Assembly: GCA_900755095.1 (NCBI GenBank)
Contig: CAAEFE010000012.1
Span: forward strand, 1-9,989
DNA from: an uncultured Bacteroides sp.
Lineage (GTDB): Bacteria > Bacteroidota > Bacteroidia > Bacteroidales > Bacteroidaceae
DNA: 9,989 nucleotides
Direction: 5' to 3'
The notes below the pieces were generated by a model. The model was not told the DNA's origin. It worked only from the letters and a program-made list of their open reading frames with translations, and ran no database searches. The position numbers were made by a program, and so were the translations under genes. Below are positions 1 through 7,136 of this stretch, piece by piece; position 1 is the first letter of the stretch; each line of letters begins with the position of its first letter.

Positions 1-13
1 ATAGAAAATTTAC

Positions 14-42
14 TTGGAGTAACAAAATAATTCGTATATTTG
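14..42 (+). promoter_or_regulatory. Bacteroides-type promoter of the LacI regulator/uxaB unit
   Basis: A perfect -7 box of the Bacteroides form TAnnTTTG (TATATTTG) lies at 35-42. A TTG trinucleotide at 14-16, 18 bases upstream, fits the -33 element. Transcription should start near 46-49, giving a leader of about 30 bases before the ATG at 77. There is no Shine-Dalgarno sequence before that ATG, which is normal for this group. I found no convincing LacI-type palindromic operator between the promoter and the gene. Confidence 0.7.
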
Positions 43-76
43 CAGCGATTATTTATAATATTTAAGTTTTAGCACT

Positions 77-1144
77 ATGGAGGACCAGAACTATACCATT
101 AAAGACATTGCCCGTATGGCCGGTGTTTCCGCCGGAACGGTTGACAGGGTGTTGCACAATCGCGGTGACGTGTCTCCCAAAAGCAAAGCCAAAGTACAAA
201 AGGTGTTGGATGAGATTCATTATCAGCCCAATGTGTTTGCTATCGGTTTGGCTGCTAAAAAGAAATATTCTTTCCTCTGTTTGATACCTTATTATATAGA
301 GCATGATTATTGGCATTCGGTAGTAGGGGGGATTGAGCGTGTCCGGCAAGAATTACGTCCTTTTAATGTGAGTATAGATTATTTGTGCTATCACCATGGG
401 GATGAGAAGAGTTATCAGGAAGCCTGCCTTTCTATAAAAGAAAAGAATGTGGATGCGGTATTGATTTCTCCGAATTTTCGGGAAGAGACACTGGCGCTGA
501 CAGCCTATTTACAGGAAAATAAGATTGCTTATGCTTTTGTCGATTTCAATATGGAAGAAGCGAAAGCGTTGACGTATATTGGGCAGGATTCATATAAGAG
601 CGGATATATCGCAGCGAAAATATTGATGCGCAATTATTCGGCAGGAGAAGGCCAGGAGTTGGTTTTGTTTTTAAGTAACAATAAAGATAATCCGGCTGAA
701 ATACAGATGCAACGCCGTTTGGATGGTTTTATGAGTTACATTGCCGAAGAATATAATAACTTGGTAATCCATGAGGTAGTACTTAATAAATCCGATCAGG
801 AAAGTAACCAACAGACATTGGATGAGTTTTTTCAGGCGCATCCGAAGGCTTTACTGGGAGTTGTATTTAATTCCAGAGTGTATCAGTTGGGAGAGTATCT
901 TCGTCATGCGGGACGTAGCATGAAAGGACTGATAGGATATGACCTTCTGAAAGCAAACGTAGATTTATTAAAATCCGGTGATGTGCATTATTTAATCGGG
1001 CAACGTCCGGGTTTGCAAGGATATTGTGGGGTGAAGGCTTTGTGCGATCATGTCGTGTTTAAGAAGTCTGTTGAACCTGTAAAATACATGCCTATTGATA
1101 TCCTGATAAAGGAAAACATTGATTTTTATTTTGAATTTGTATAA
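77..1144 (+). CDS. LacI-family transcriptional regulator, probably of hexuronate use
   Basis: A 355-residue DNA-binding transcription factor of the LacI/GalR family, full length for that family. Residues 7-55 form the LacI helix-turn-helix and hinge: YTIKDIARMAGVS, then TVDRVLHNRGDVS, where the recognition helix inserts into the operator. From about residue 62 to the end it has a periplasmic-binding-protein-like domain that would bind a sugar or sugar-acid effector and control dimer conformation. No signal peptide is present, so it is cytoplasmic. The ATG at 77 is chosen because the HTH begins almost at once. The stop lies 26 bases before uxaB on the same strand with no promoter between them, so the two are probably co-transcribed. 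By context it likely senses galacturonate, tagaturonate or a related acid and controls pectin-sugar genes. The effector and the direction of regulation are inference. Confidence 0.88.
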   Translation: MEDQNYTIKDIARMAGVSAGTVDRVLHNRGDVSPKSKAKVQKVLDEIHYQPNVFAIGLAAKKKYSFLCLIPYYIEHDYWHSVVGGIERVRQELRPFNVSIDYLCYHHGDEKSYQEACLSIKEKNVDAVLISPNFREETLALTAYLQENKIAYAFVDFNMEEAKALTYIGQDSYKSGYIAAKILMRNYSAGEGQELVLFLSNNKDNPAEIQMQRRLDGFMSYIAEEYNNLVIHEVVLNKSDQESNQQTLDEFFQAHPKALLGVVFNSRVYQLGEYLRHAGRSMKGLIGYDLLKANVDLLKSGDVHYLIGQRPGLQGYCGVKALCDHVVFKKSVEPVKYMPIDILIKENIDFYFEFV

Positions 1145-1170
1145 TATCAACTTTATAAATTACAACTAAC

Positions 1171-2610
1171 ATGAAAGCATTAAACAAAGAAACTGCTCCT
1201 AAAACACAACGTCCGGAGCGTATTATCCAATTTGGCGAAGGTAACTTTTTGCGTGCATTTGTAGATTGGATTATTTATAACATGAACCAGAAAGCTGATT
1301 TCAACAGCAGTGTAGTAGTGGTTCAACCGATTGATAAAGGTATGGTCGATATGCTGAATGCACAGGATGATCTTTATCATGTAAACCTTCAAGGATTGGA
1401 TAAAGGAGAGGCTGTTAACAGCTTGACAATGATTGATGTAATCAGCCGCGCTTTAAACCCATATACTCAAAATGACGAGTTTATGAAGTTGGCAGAGCAA
1501 CCTGAAATGCGTTTTGTTATTTCAAACACTACAGAGGCTGGTATTGCTTTTGATCCGGCTTGTAAACTTGAGGATGCTCCTGCTTCATCTTATCCGGGTA
1601 AGCTGACTCAATTACTCTATCATCGTTTTAAAACATTCAATGGTGATAAGACAAAAGGTTTGATTATTTTCCCTTGCGAGCTTATTTTCCTGAATGGTCA
1701 TAAGTTGAAAGAAACAATTTATCAATATATTGAATTGTGGAACCTGGGTAATGAGTTTAAAACTTGGTTTGAAGAAGCTTGTGGTGTATATGCAACATTG
1801 GTAGACCGTATTGTTCCGGGATTCCCGCGCAAGGATATTGCTGCTATCAAAGAAAAACTGCAATATGATGATAATCTGGTTGTTCAGGCTGAGGTTTTCC
1901 ATTTGTGGGTTATTGAAGCTCCGCAGGAAGTTGCAAAAGAGTTCCCGGCTGACAAGGCAGGCTTGAATGTATTATTTGTACCGTCAGAAGCTCCTTATCA
2001 CGAACGTAAGGTTACTTTGTTGAATGGCCCGCATACTGTTCTTTCTCCGGTTGCCTATCTCTCGGGAGTGAATATTGTACGTGATGCTTGCCAGCACGAA
2101 GTGATTGGCAAATATATCCACAAGGTAATGTTTGACGAACTGATGGAAACTTTGAACTTGCCGAAGGATGAGTTGGAGAAATTTGCAAATGATGTATTGG
2201 AACGCTTCAACAATCCGTTCGTGGATCATGCAGTAACCAGCATCATGCTGAATTCTTTCCCTAAATACGAAACTCGTGATTTGCCGGGATTGAAGACTTA
2301 TCTGGAACGTAAAGGTGAACTTCCTAAAGGACTGGTACTTGGTTTAGCCGCTATCATTACTTATTATAAAGGTGGTGTACGTGCTGATGGTGCTGAAATT
2401 GTTCCGAATGATGCTCCTGAAATCATGAACCTGCTGAAAGAACTTTGGGCAACAGGTTGCACAAAGAAAGTTGCCGAAGGTGTTCTGGCTGCAGATTTTA
2501 TCTGGGGAGAAGATTTGAATAAGATTCCGGGATTGACAGAAGCCGTAAAAGCTGATTTGGATTCTATCCAGGAAAAAGGAATGCTTGAGACCGTTAAAGG
2601 TATTCTGTAA
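1171..2610 (+). CDS. uxaB: Tagaturonate reductase (altronate oxidoreductase)
   Basis: A 479-residue NAD-dependent enzyme of the polyol-specific (mannitol dehydrogenase) long-chain dehydrogenase family. UxaB interconverts D-tagaturonate and D-altronate in the isomerase branch of galacturonate breakdown, which leads to 2-keto-3-deoxygluconate. The N-terminal Rossmann fold opens with RIIQFGEGNF (residues 17-26), the glycine-rich nucleotide-binding turn. The family catalytic motif K-x4-N-x2-H appears as K280, N285 and H288, followed by the all-helical C-terminal domain to about residue 479. Length is typical for UxaB. Mannonate oxidoreductase (UxuB) and mannitol dehydrogenase are relatives, but the overall sequence and the neighbouring LacI regulator favour UxaB. 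No signal peptide; cytoplasmic. The other pathway genes (isomerase UxaC, dehydratase UxaA, kinase) are not in the window. It ends just before a strong hairpin terminator. Confidence 0.9.
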   Translation: MKALNKETAPKTQRPERIIQFGEGNFLRAFVDWIIYNMNQKADFNSSVVVVQPIDKGMVDMLNAQDDLYHVNLQGLDKGEAVNSLTMIDVISRALNPYTQNDEFMKLAEQPEMRFVISNTTEAGIAFDPACKLEDAPASSYPGKLTQLLYHRFKTFNGDKTKGLIIFPCELIFLNGHKLKETIYQYIELWNLGNEFKTWFEEACGVYATLVDRIVPGFPRKDIAAIKEKLQYDDNLVVQAEVFHLWVIEAPQEVAKEFPADKAGLNVLFVPSEAPYHERKVTLLNGPHTVLSPVAYLSGVNIVRDACQHEVIGKYIHKVMFDELMETLNLPKDELEKFANDVLERFNNPFVDHAVTSIMLNSFPKYETRDLPGLKTYLERKGELPKGLVLGLAAIITYYKGGVRADGAEIVPNDAPEIMNLLKELWATGCTKKVAEGVLAADFIWGEDLNKIPGLTEAVKADLDSIQEKGMLETVKGIL

Positions 2611-2625
2611 TTAGAAGACTAAATA

Positions 2626-2669
2626 AAAAAATAGCGCCACTGTCCTCTGAACAAGTGGCGCTATTTTTT
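2626..2669. terminator. Bidirectional intrinsic terminator between convergent genes
   Basis: A perfect 16-bp inverted repeat: arm 2626-2641, 12-base loop 2642-2653, arm 2654-2669. The core AGTGGCGCTA is GC-rich, and the outer six pairs are A on the left and T on the right, so either strand yields a hairpin followed by a U run. It sits 16 bases after the uxaB stop and 16 bases before the stop codon of the minus-strand FHA gene, so it can end both converging transcripts. Confidence 0.93.
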
Positions 2670-2685
2670 ATTATCAAGTTATTTA

Positions 2686-3219
2686 TTATTCTTGTTCAGC
2701 CGTATGCAAAATAAATGTAGTAGCTCCAATTGTCACAATAGCGCCATCTTCAATGCGTACACGGTCTTTATCTCCCAGAATTTCATTCATAAGGAAAGTA
2801 CCTGTGAGACTAGGAGCATCTCGTAATGTGTAGACTAGCTTTCCTTGCTTATTACGCTTTATATTGATGATGCAATGGCGTCGATCCATGCTCATATCAC
2901 CACTTTCAATGGGAGTATTAATGTTTGTTCCTACACAACGGCGGCCTATGACATTGTCACCTTCCTGCAAGGGAAGTAACTGTTTAAAACCAAATACATT
3001 TTCGATAACAGTGATATATCCGAATTCTTCTTTATGAGATTCAGCTTCTTCTTCCAGGTTTTCTTCTTTTCTAAGAGCCTTAACTTTACTTTTTCCTAAC
3101 CGGATACTGAATTGCTTGCCACAATGTTCGCATTCAAATACCAGTGATTGGCCTTCGCTATACTTGGTTTCATCAAAATAAAGATAATTCTCACATTTAG
3201 GACAAAGAACTCGTTTCAT
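2686..3219 (-). CDS. Zinc-ribbon/FHA domain protein
   Basis: A 177-residue protein with two recognisable parts. Residues 1-37 form a small zinc ribbon with two cysteine pairs, CPKC (6-9) and CEHC (30-33), resembling the MJ0042 finger type. A charged, Glu-rich linker (about 50-66) follows. Residues 70-174 form a forkhead-associated (FHA) domain, a fold that usually binds phosphothreonine peptides. The key FHA positions are visible: G92-R93, S110, and R114-H115. The usual NGT turn reads TGT (139-141), so the first Asn is replaced by Thr, with N145 nearby. No signal peptide or membrane segment, so cytoplasmic. It lies 18 bases downstream of the SPOR-domain gene on the same strand and has no promoter of its own, so it is probably co-transcribed. 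The partner protein and the kinase are unknown, and no Ser/Thr kinase is in the window. Confidence 0.85.
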   Translation of the reverse strand: MKRVLCPKCENYLYFDETKYSEGQSLVFECEHCGKQFSIRLGKSKVKALRKEENLEEEAESHKEEFGYITVIENVFGFKQLLPLQEGDNVIGRRCVGTNINTPIESGDMSMDRRHCIINIKRNKQGKLVYTLRDAPSLTGTFLMNEILGDKDRVRIEDGAIVTIGATTFILHTAEQE

Positions 3220-3237
3220 GCTTTTTAAAAGGGGTTT

Positions 3238-4323
3238 TTATTTAGCCAGTAACCAGGCATTCTTATAAGTTTCGTTTTTTCTTAGCTCAAGTAATTGCTT
3301 GGTCGCTTCATCACGGTTGTTAAATGAACTGATACTGACACGTACTTTACCATCAGTGTTCAGAGCTTTTGCATCTGCAAATCCTTTTGATTTTAATTGG
3401 TTCGCAATAACTTCTGCATCTTTTAGGCTGATTCCTCCTGCCACAATGATATGAAAAGGATGATTTGCACTTTCTTGAGATTTCACCGCAGGAGCAGGAG
3501 TCGCTGTTTCCTGTTTTACCACTTTCACTTCTCTTACTGCGATCGGTTTGGAAGTCTTGGCTTTATCCGTTGTATGCTTTTTAGCAGATGAAGTTTTGGT
3601 TGAAGCAGAAGAAGCAGAAAGCTTCTTTGCTTGTTGCGCAACATCGTTCTTAACATAAACAGGAGTTACTGCAACCGATTGCTTTTCTATTTGCTCAAAA
3701 AGCTCGCTGGGCAATAACTGTGCATAATTGTTCTTTTGAACGTCGGTATTCTCTACCGGAGTTGAAAAGGCAAAGAACAGTACGATGGCAGCAATCATTG
3801 CTGCAGCATTGCGGAGATACGCGCGGTTGATACTAATTTCAAAAGTCTTCTTTTCCTTTTCCTGATAAGTCGGTACCAATACTTTTTCTTTCTGCTGCAG
3901 AGCCGAAAGTTCATGTATTTCAAAAGAGTCGAGACCATATAATGAAGGAGTTGTTATCTTATAATCATAAGGAACGAACTCGTAGTTGCCATAAATGTTA
4001 TAATGAATCTCGCCTATATTATCCAGATGGGCTTTCCCTTCCTCATGAAGGAGACCGATAAATTCGTTTACTTCTTTTTCTACTATACGGCTGGCGTCAG
4101 CAAAACTTGTGTCGTATGCTGACATATAAGATTGCACCAGTACGCCGTCATTCAGTTTTAATTGAGGATTAAAACCGATTGTACGGGTAGGAGGTAAAAA
4201 TATATTTTCTTCCTTTACGCGGGTTGCGGGCGAATAATGTGCTACAAAACCACCAAATCCCGGAACAATGACGCAGTCGTTTTCCAGTAGTAAAGTCTCT
4301 ATATGTTGTGCCAATTCAATCAT
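3238..4323 (-). CDS. HU-CCDC81-like/SPOR domain single-pass membrane protein
   Basis: A 361-residue protein. Residues 1-140 look like the two tandem HU-like units (HU-CCDC81 bacterial type) found in Bacteroidetes: MIELAQHIETLLLENDCVIVPGFGGF opens unit one, and a second unit includes the HLDNIGEIHYN segment at about 99-109. A single hydrophobic helix lies at 171-189, preceded by R167 and R171. The positive-inside rule therefore places the N-terminus in the cytoplasm. A Ser/Ala/Lys/Thr-rich flexible linker runs from about 230 to 285. Residues 288-361 form a SPOR domain, a fold that in other bacteria binds peptidoglycan strands lacking stem peptides, mostly at the division septum. The family architecture suggests a bridge from a nucleoid or cytoplasmic partner to the cell wall; that role is inference. 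The start at 4323 is the only ATG consistent with the HU start. The zinc-ribbon/FHA gene follows. Confidence 0.87.
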   Translation of the reverse strand: MIELAQHIETLLLENDCVIVPGFGGFVAHYSPATRVKEENIFLPPTRTIGFNPQLKLNDGVLVQSYMSAYDTSFADASRIVEKEVNEFIGLLHEEGKAHLDNIGEIHYNIYGNYEFVPYDYKITTPSLYGLDSFEIHELSALQQKEKVLVPTYQEKEKKTFEISINRAYLRNAAAMIAAIVLFFAFSTPVENTDVQKNNYAQLLPSELFEQIEKQSVAVTPVYVKNDVAQQAKKLSASSASTKTSSAKKHTTDKAKTSKPIAVREVKVVKQETATPAPAVKSQESANHPFHIIVAGGISLKDAEVIANQLKSKGFADAKALNTDGKVRVSISSFNNRDEATKQLLELRKNETYKNAWLLAK

Positions 4324-4328
4324 GTCTG

Positions 4329-4336
4329 CAAAATTA
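4329..4336 (-). promoter_or_regulatory. -7 box of the HU/SPOR operon, unusually close to the ATG
   Basis: Read on the minus strand, TAATTTTG matches TAnnTTTG exactly and ends only five bases before the start codon at 4323. A weak -33 candidate (TTCTGGG on the minus strand, complement of 4356-4362) lies at about the right distance. If this box is used, transcription would begin at or next to the ATG, giving a leaderless or nearly leaderless message. Confidence 0.5.
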
Positions 4337-4379
4337 AGAGATAAATTGAATATATCCCAGAAAACTTCGAAAAATTCAC

Positions 4380-4387
4380 TACTTTTG
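4380..4387 (+). promoter_or_regulatory. -7 box of the rfbC-ugd unit
   Basis: TACTTTTG at 4380-4387 is a perfect TAnnTTTG box, followed by CATCG as in the other promoters of this window. It lies 26 bases before the rfbC ATG at 4414, which fits a short leader of about 20 bases. No good TTTG is seen in the -33 position (about 4356-4360), so this promoter may be weak or need an activator. Confidence 0.6.
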
Positions 4388-4413
4388 CATCGTTTTATTT
4401 ATCACTATCAATA

Positions 4414-4962
4414 ATGAACTATATACAGACAGAAATAGACGGAGTATGGCTGATCGAGCCTAGAGTTTTCTCCGATGAACGGGGCTATTTTATGGAAGCC
4501 TATAAGAAAGAAGAGTTTGAAGCCAATATTGGTCCCGTAAACTTTATACAGGACAACGAGTCGAAATCATCTTTTGGTGTATTGCGTGGATTGCACTATC
4601 AAAAAGGAGAACATAGTCAGGCGAAACTGGTTCGTGTTCTTAAAGGAGAAGTGCTCGACGTTGCCGTTGATTTGCGTAAATCATCGCCTACGTTTGGAAA
4701 GCATGTTTGTGTATTGCTTAGTGAAGAAAACAAGAGACAATTTTTTATTCCCCGTGGTTTTGCTCATGGCTTTGCTGTCTTGAGTGAAGAAGCTGTTTTT
4801 ACATATAAGGTAGATAACAAGTATGCTCCGCAGGCAGAAGCCTCTATTTTATATAATGACGAAGCATTGGGGATCGACTGGCCGTTGGCAGAGTCGCAAA
4901 TGTTATTATCTGCGAAAGACAGAGAGGGAACTGCTTTCAAGGACGCCGTTTATTTTGAATGA
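4414..4962 (+). CDS. rfbC: dTDP-4-dehydrorhamnose 3,5-epimerase
   Basis: A 182-residue cupin epimerase (RmlC/RfbC), normal length. It converts dTDP-4-keto-6-deoxy-D-glucose to the L-lyxo 4-keto sugar, the third step of dTDP-L-rhamnose synthesis, in the cytoplasm. The active-site signature GVLRGLHYQ (residues 55-63) carries the catalytic base H61. K71 in QAKLVRV and the FFIPRGFAHGF strand (110-120, with H118) line the substrate pocket. Y131 in FTYKVDNKY matches the conserved catalytic Tyr. The start is set by the conserved beginning MNYIQTEIDGVWLIEP. The rfbA, rfbB and rfbD partners are not next to it, which is unusual compared with compact rfb clusters. UDP-glucose dehydrogenase follows after 26 bases on the same strand, so both probably supply activated sugars for capsule, O-antigen or glycoprotein glycans. 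Confidence 0.95.
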   Translation: MNYIQTEIDGVWLIEPRVFSDERGYFMEAYKKEEFEANIGPVNFIQDNESKSSFGVLRGLHYQKGEHSQAKLVRVLKGEVLDVAVDLRKSSPTFGKHVCVLLSEENKRQFFIPRGFAHGFAVLSEEAVFTYKVDNKYAPQAEASILYNDEALGIDWPLAESQMLLSAKDREGTAFKDAVYFE

Positions 4963-4988
4963 ATTTCTAAACAAACAATAGATTAAGT

Positions 4989-6302
4989 ATGAAAATTGCA
5001 ATCGTGGGAACAGGGTATGTGGGCCTGGTGTCAGGCACATGTTTTGCCGAAATTGGCGTGAATGTAACGTGCGTAGACACGAACAAAGAGAAAATCGAAT
5101 CTTTGCAAAAGGGGAACATTCCAATTTATGAAAATGGATTGGAAGAGATGGTACTCCGTAATATGAAAGCAAAGCGATTGAAGTTTACTACCTCATTGGA
5201 AAGTTGTCTGGATGAAGTGGAAGTTATATTCAGTGCAGTTGGAACTCCTCCGGATGAAGATGGCAGCGCTGATTTGAAATACGTATTGGAGGTGGCCCGT
5301 ACCATTGGTCGCAATATGAAACAGTATAAATTGGTAGTTACCAAAAGTACCGTTCCGGTAGGCACTGCCAGTAAGGTTCGTGCGGTTATTCAGGAAGAAC
5401 TGGATAAGAGAGGCGTGACGGTTGATTTTGATGTGGCTTCTAATCCGGAATTCCTTAAAGAAGGAAATGCTATCAGTGACTTTATGAGCCCGGACCGCGT
5501 GGTAGTGGGAGTGGAGTCGGCACGTGCGGAGAAATTGATGTCCAAACTATATAAACCATTCTTATTGAATAATTTCCGTGTGATTTTCATGGATATTCCG
5601 TCTGCGGAAATGACTAAATATGCGGCAAATTCGATGCTGGCAACCCGTATAAGCTTTATGAATGATATTGCAAACTTGTGCGAGATTGTTGGTGCGGATG
5701 TGAATATGGTGCGTAGTGGGATAGGTTCGGATACTCGTATCGGACGTAAGTTTCTGTACCCGGGTATCGGATATGGTGGTTCCTGCTTCCCCAAAGATGT
5801 GAAGGCATTGATTAAAACAGCAGAACAGAATGGTTATACCATGCGGGTACTTACGGCTGTGGAAGAAGTGAATGAGAACCAAAAAAGCGTCTTGTTCGAA
5901 AAGTTAATGAAACAGTTTAATGGTGATTTGCAGGGTAAGACTGTTGCTTTGTGGGGATTGGCATTTAAACCGGAAACGGATGATATGCGTGAGGCTCCGG
6001 CATTAGTCCTGATCGATAAATTGCTGAAAGCAGGTTGTAAAGTACGCGCATACGATCCGGCTGCCGTGCAAGAATGTAAGCGCAGGATTGGTGATACTAT
6101 CTATTATGCTTGCGATATGTATGATGCCGTACTGGATGCTGATGTGTTGATGTTGGTTACCGAATGGAAAGAATTCCGTCTGCCTTCATGGGCCGTTATC
6201 AAGAAAACGATGTCCCGGCAGATTGTGTTGGACGGACGTAATATATATGATAAAAAAGAGATGGAAGAACTCGGATTTATTTATCACTGTATTGGTAAAT
6301 AA
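4989..6302 (+). CDS. ugd: UDP-glucose 6-dehydrogenase
   Basis: A 437-residue NAD-dependent enzyme that oxidises UDP-glucose twice to UDP-glucuronate, a precursor for capsule and surface polysaccharides; cytoplasmic. The N-terminal Rossmann domain starts MKIAIVGTGYVG (dinucleotide motif G7-x-G9-x2-G12). The central domain holds NPEFLKEG (152-159), K210 and N214. The catalytic thiol is C266 in GIGYGGSCFPKD (259-270). The C-terminal UDP-binding domain (about 315-437) includes LWGLAFKPETDDMREAP. Length and motifs are complete. UDP-N-acetylmannosamine dehydrogenase is a related family, but the GGSCFPKD context and length fit UDP-glucose dehydrogenase best. It follows rfbC by 26 bases with no promoter between, so the two are probably one transcript. 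The lipoprotein gene begins 36 bases downstream. Confidence 0.94.
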   Translation: MKIAIVGTGYVGLVSGTCFAEIGVNVTCVDTNKEKIESLQKGNIPIYENGLEEMVLRNMKAKRLKFTTSLESCLDEVEVIFSAVGTPPDEDGSADLKYVLEVARTIGRNMKQYKLVVTKSTVPVGTASKVRAVIQEELDKRGVTVDFDVASNPEFLKEGNAISDFMSPDRVVVGVESARAEKLMSKLYKPFLLNNFRVIFMDIPSAEMTKYAANSMLATRISFMNDIANLCEIVGADVNMVRSGIGSDTRIGRKFLYPGIGYGGSCFPKDVKALIKTAEQNGYTMRVLTAVEEVNENQKSVLFEKLMKQFNGDLQGKTVALWGLAFKPETDDMREAPALVLIDKLLKAGCKVRAYDPAAVQECKRRIGDTIYYACDMYDAVLDADVLMLVTEWKEFRLPSWAVIKKTMSRQIVLDGRNIYDKKEMEELGFIYHCIGK

Positions 6303-6338
6303 AAAAATAAGAGTATCTTTATATAAAAACTAAAATAG

Positions 6339-7136
6339 ATGATGAAAAATGTGGCTGTATCGTTAATGGCAATCTTTTTCGCGGCATGTAGCGGCAATAA
6401 GAGTCCCCATTCTCTTCAACAAGAGAAAGAGGATCTTAGTGCAAAAGGACTACTGCAGGGAATTTGGCTGGACGATGAAACGGAGAGCCCGTTGATGCGT
6501 GTAGAAGGAGATACTATCTACTATGCAGATGTACAAAGTACTCCCATTGCATTTAAAATAATACGGGATACTCTTTATACTTATGGAAATGATACTACTT
6601 ATTACAAGATTGATAAGCAGGCAGAACATATATTCTGGTTTCATTCCATAACGGATGATGTAATTAAGTTGCATAAATCCGAAGATGCCAATGATTCAAT
6701 CTATTTTGTCCGTCAGGAATTAGTCATTCCGGCATATACGGAAGTAACCAAACGCGATAGTGTAGTGACCTATAATGGCACTCGCTATCGCGCATACGTA
6801 TATATTAATCCTTCTAAAATGAGAGTCATCAAGACGACTTATTCCGAAGACGGGATTAGCATGGATAATGTATACTATGATAATGTGATGCACATTTGTG
6901 TGTATGAAGGTAAAAAGAGCCTGTTTGCCAGCGATGTTACCAAACAGATGTTTGACAAAGTACTTCCTGTCGATTTTCTGGAGCAATCCATCCTGTCAGA
7001 TACAAAGTTTATGAAAGTAGACCGGAACGGTTTTCATTATCAAGCTGTCCTGGCCATTCCGGAAACTTCCATATATAGCATTGTAAATATGGAAGTAAGT
7101 TTTAAAGGAGATTTGACTATCACTTCATCCAAATAA
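6339..7136 (+). CDS. Predicted lipoprotein of unknown function
   Basis: A 265-residue protein with a type II (lipoprotein) signal peptide: K3, a hydrophobic stretch at 5-15, and lipobox FAAC with the acylated Cys at 17 (SGNKS follows). There is no acidic export signal just after the Cys of the kind that sends Bacteroides lipoproteins to the cell surface, so it may face the periplasm. The mature part is rich in beta-type segments and aromatic residues. Residues 38-112 (GLLQGIWLDDE onward) resemble lipocalin-like folds, and the region from about 125 to 265 is a second beta-rich domain. It may belong to a Bacteroidetes DUF lipoprotein family such as DUF4738, but I cannot confirm this. The ATG at 6339 is followed at once by a second ATG at 6342, and either could be used. 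It lies 36 bases after ugd; a near-match box (TATCTTTA, 6314-6321) might add a weak promoter. Confidence 0.8.
   Translation: MMKNVAVSLMAIFFAACSGNKSPHSLQQEKEDLSAKGLLQGIWLDDETESPLMRVEGDTIYYADVQSTPIAFKIIRDTLYTYGNDTTYYKIDKQAEHIFWFHSITDDVIKLHKSEDANDSIYFVRQELVIPAYTEVTKRDSVVTYNGTRYRAYVYINPSKMRVIKTTYSEDGISMDNVYYDNVMHICVYEGKKSLFASDVTKQMFDKVLPVDFLEQSILSDTKFMKVDRNGFHYQAVLAIPETSIYSIVNMEVSFKGDLTITSSK

Noticed and set aside
30..45. Possible LacI-type palindrome around TTCGTA near the promoter
   Set aside because: Pairing the two half-sites around the central CG gives several mismatches, so it is no better than chance in AT-rich DNA.
79..84. GGAGG-like sequence near the LacI regulator start
   Set aside because: It overlaps and follows the start codon (ATGGAGG), so it cannot serve as a ribosome binding site for this gene.
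3595..3625. Repetitive GAAGCAGAAGAAGCAGAAAGC-type stretch
   Set aside because: It encodes the Ser/Ala-rich flexible linker of the SPOR protein and is simple codon repetition, not an independent repeat element.
5390..5794. 134-residue minus-strand open frame inside ugd
   Set aside because: It lies opposite the conserved dehydrogenase core, and its composition is that of a reverse-frame shadow with no known motif.
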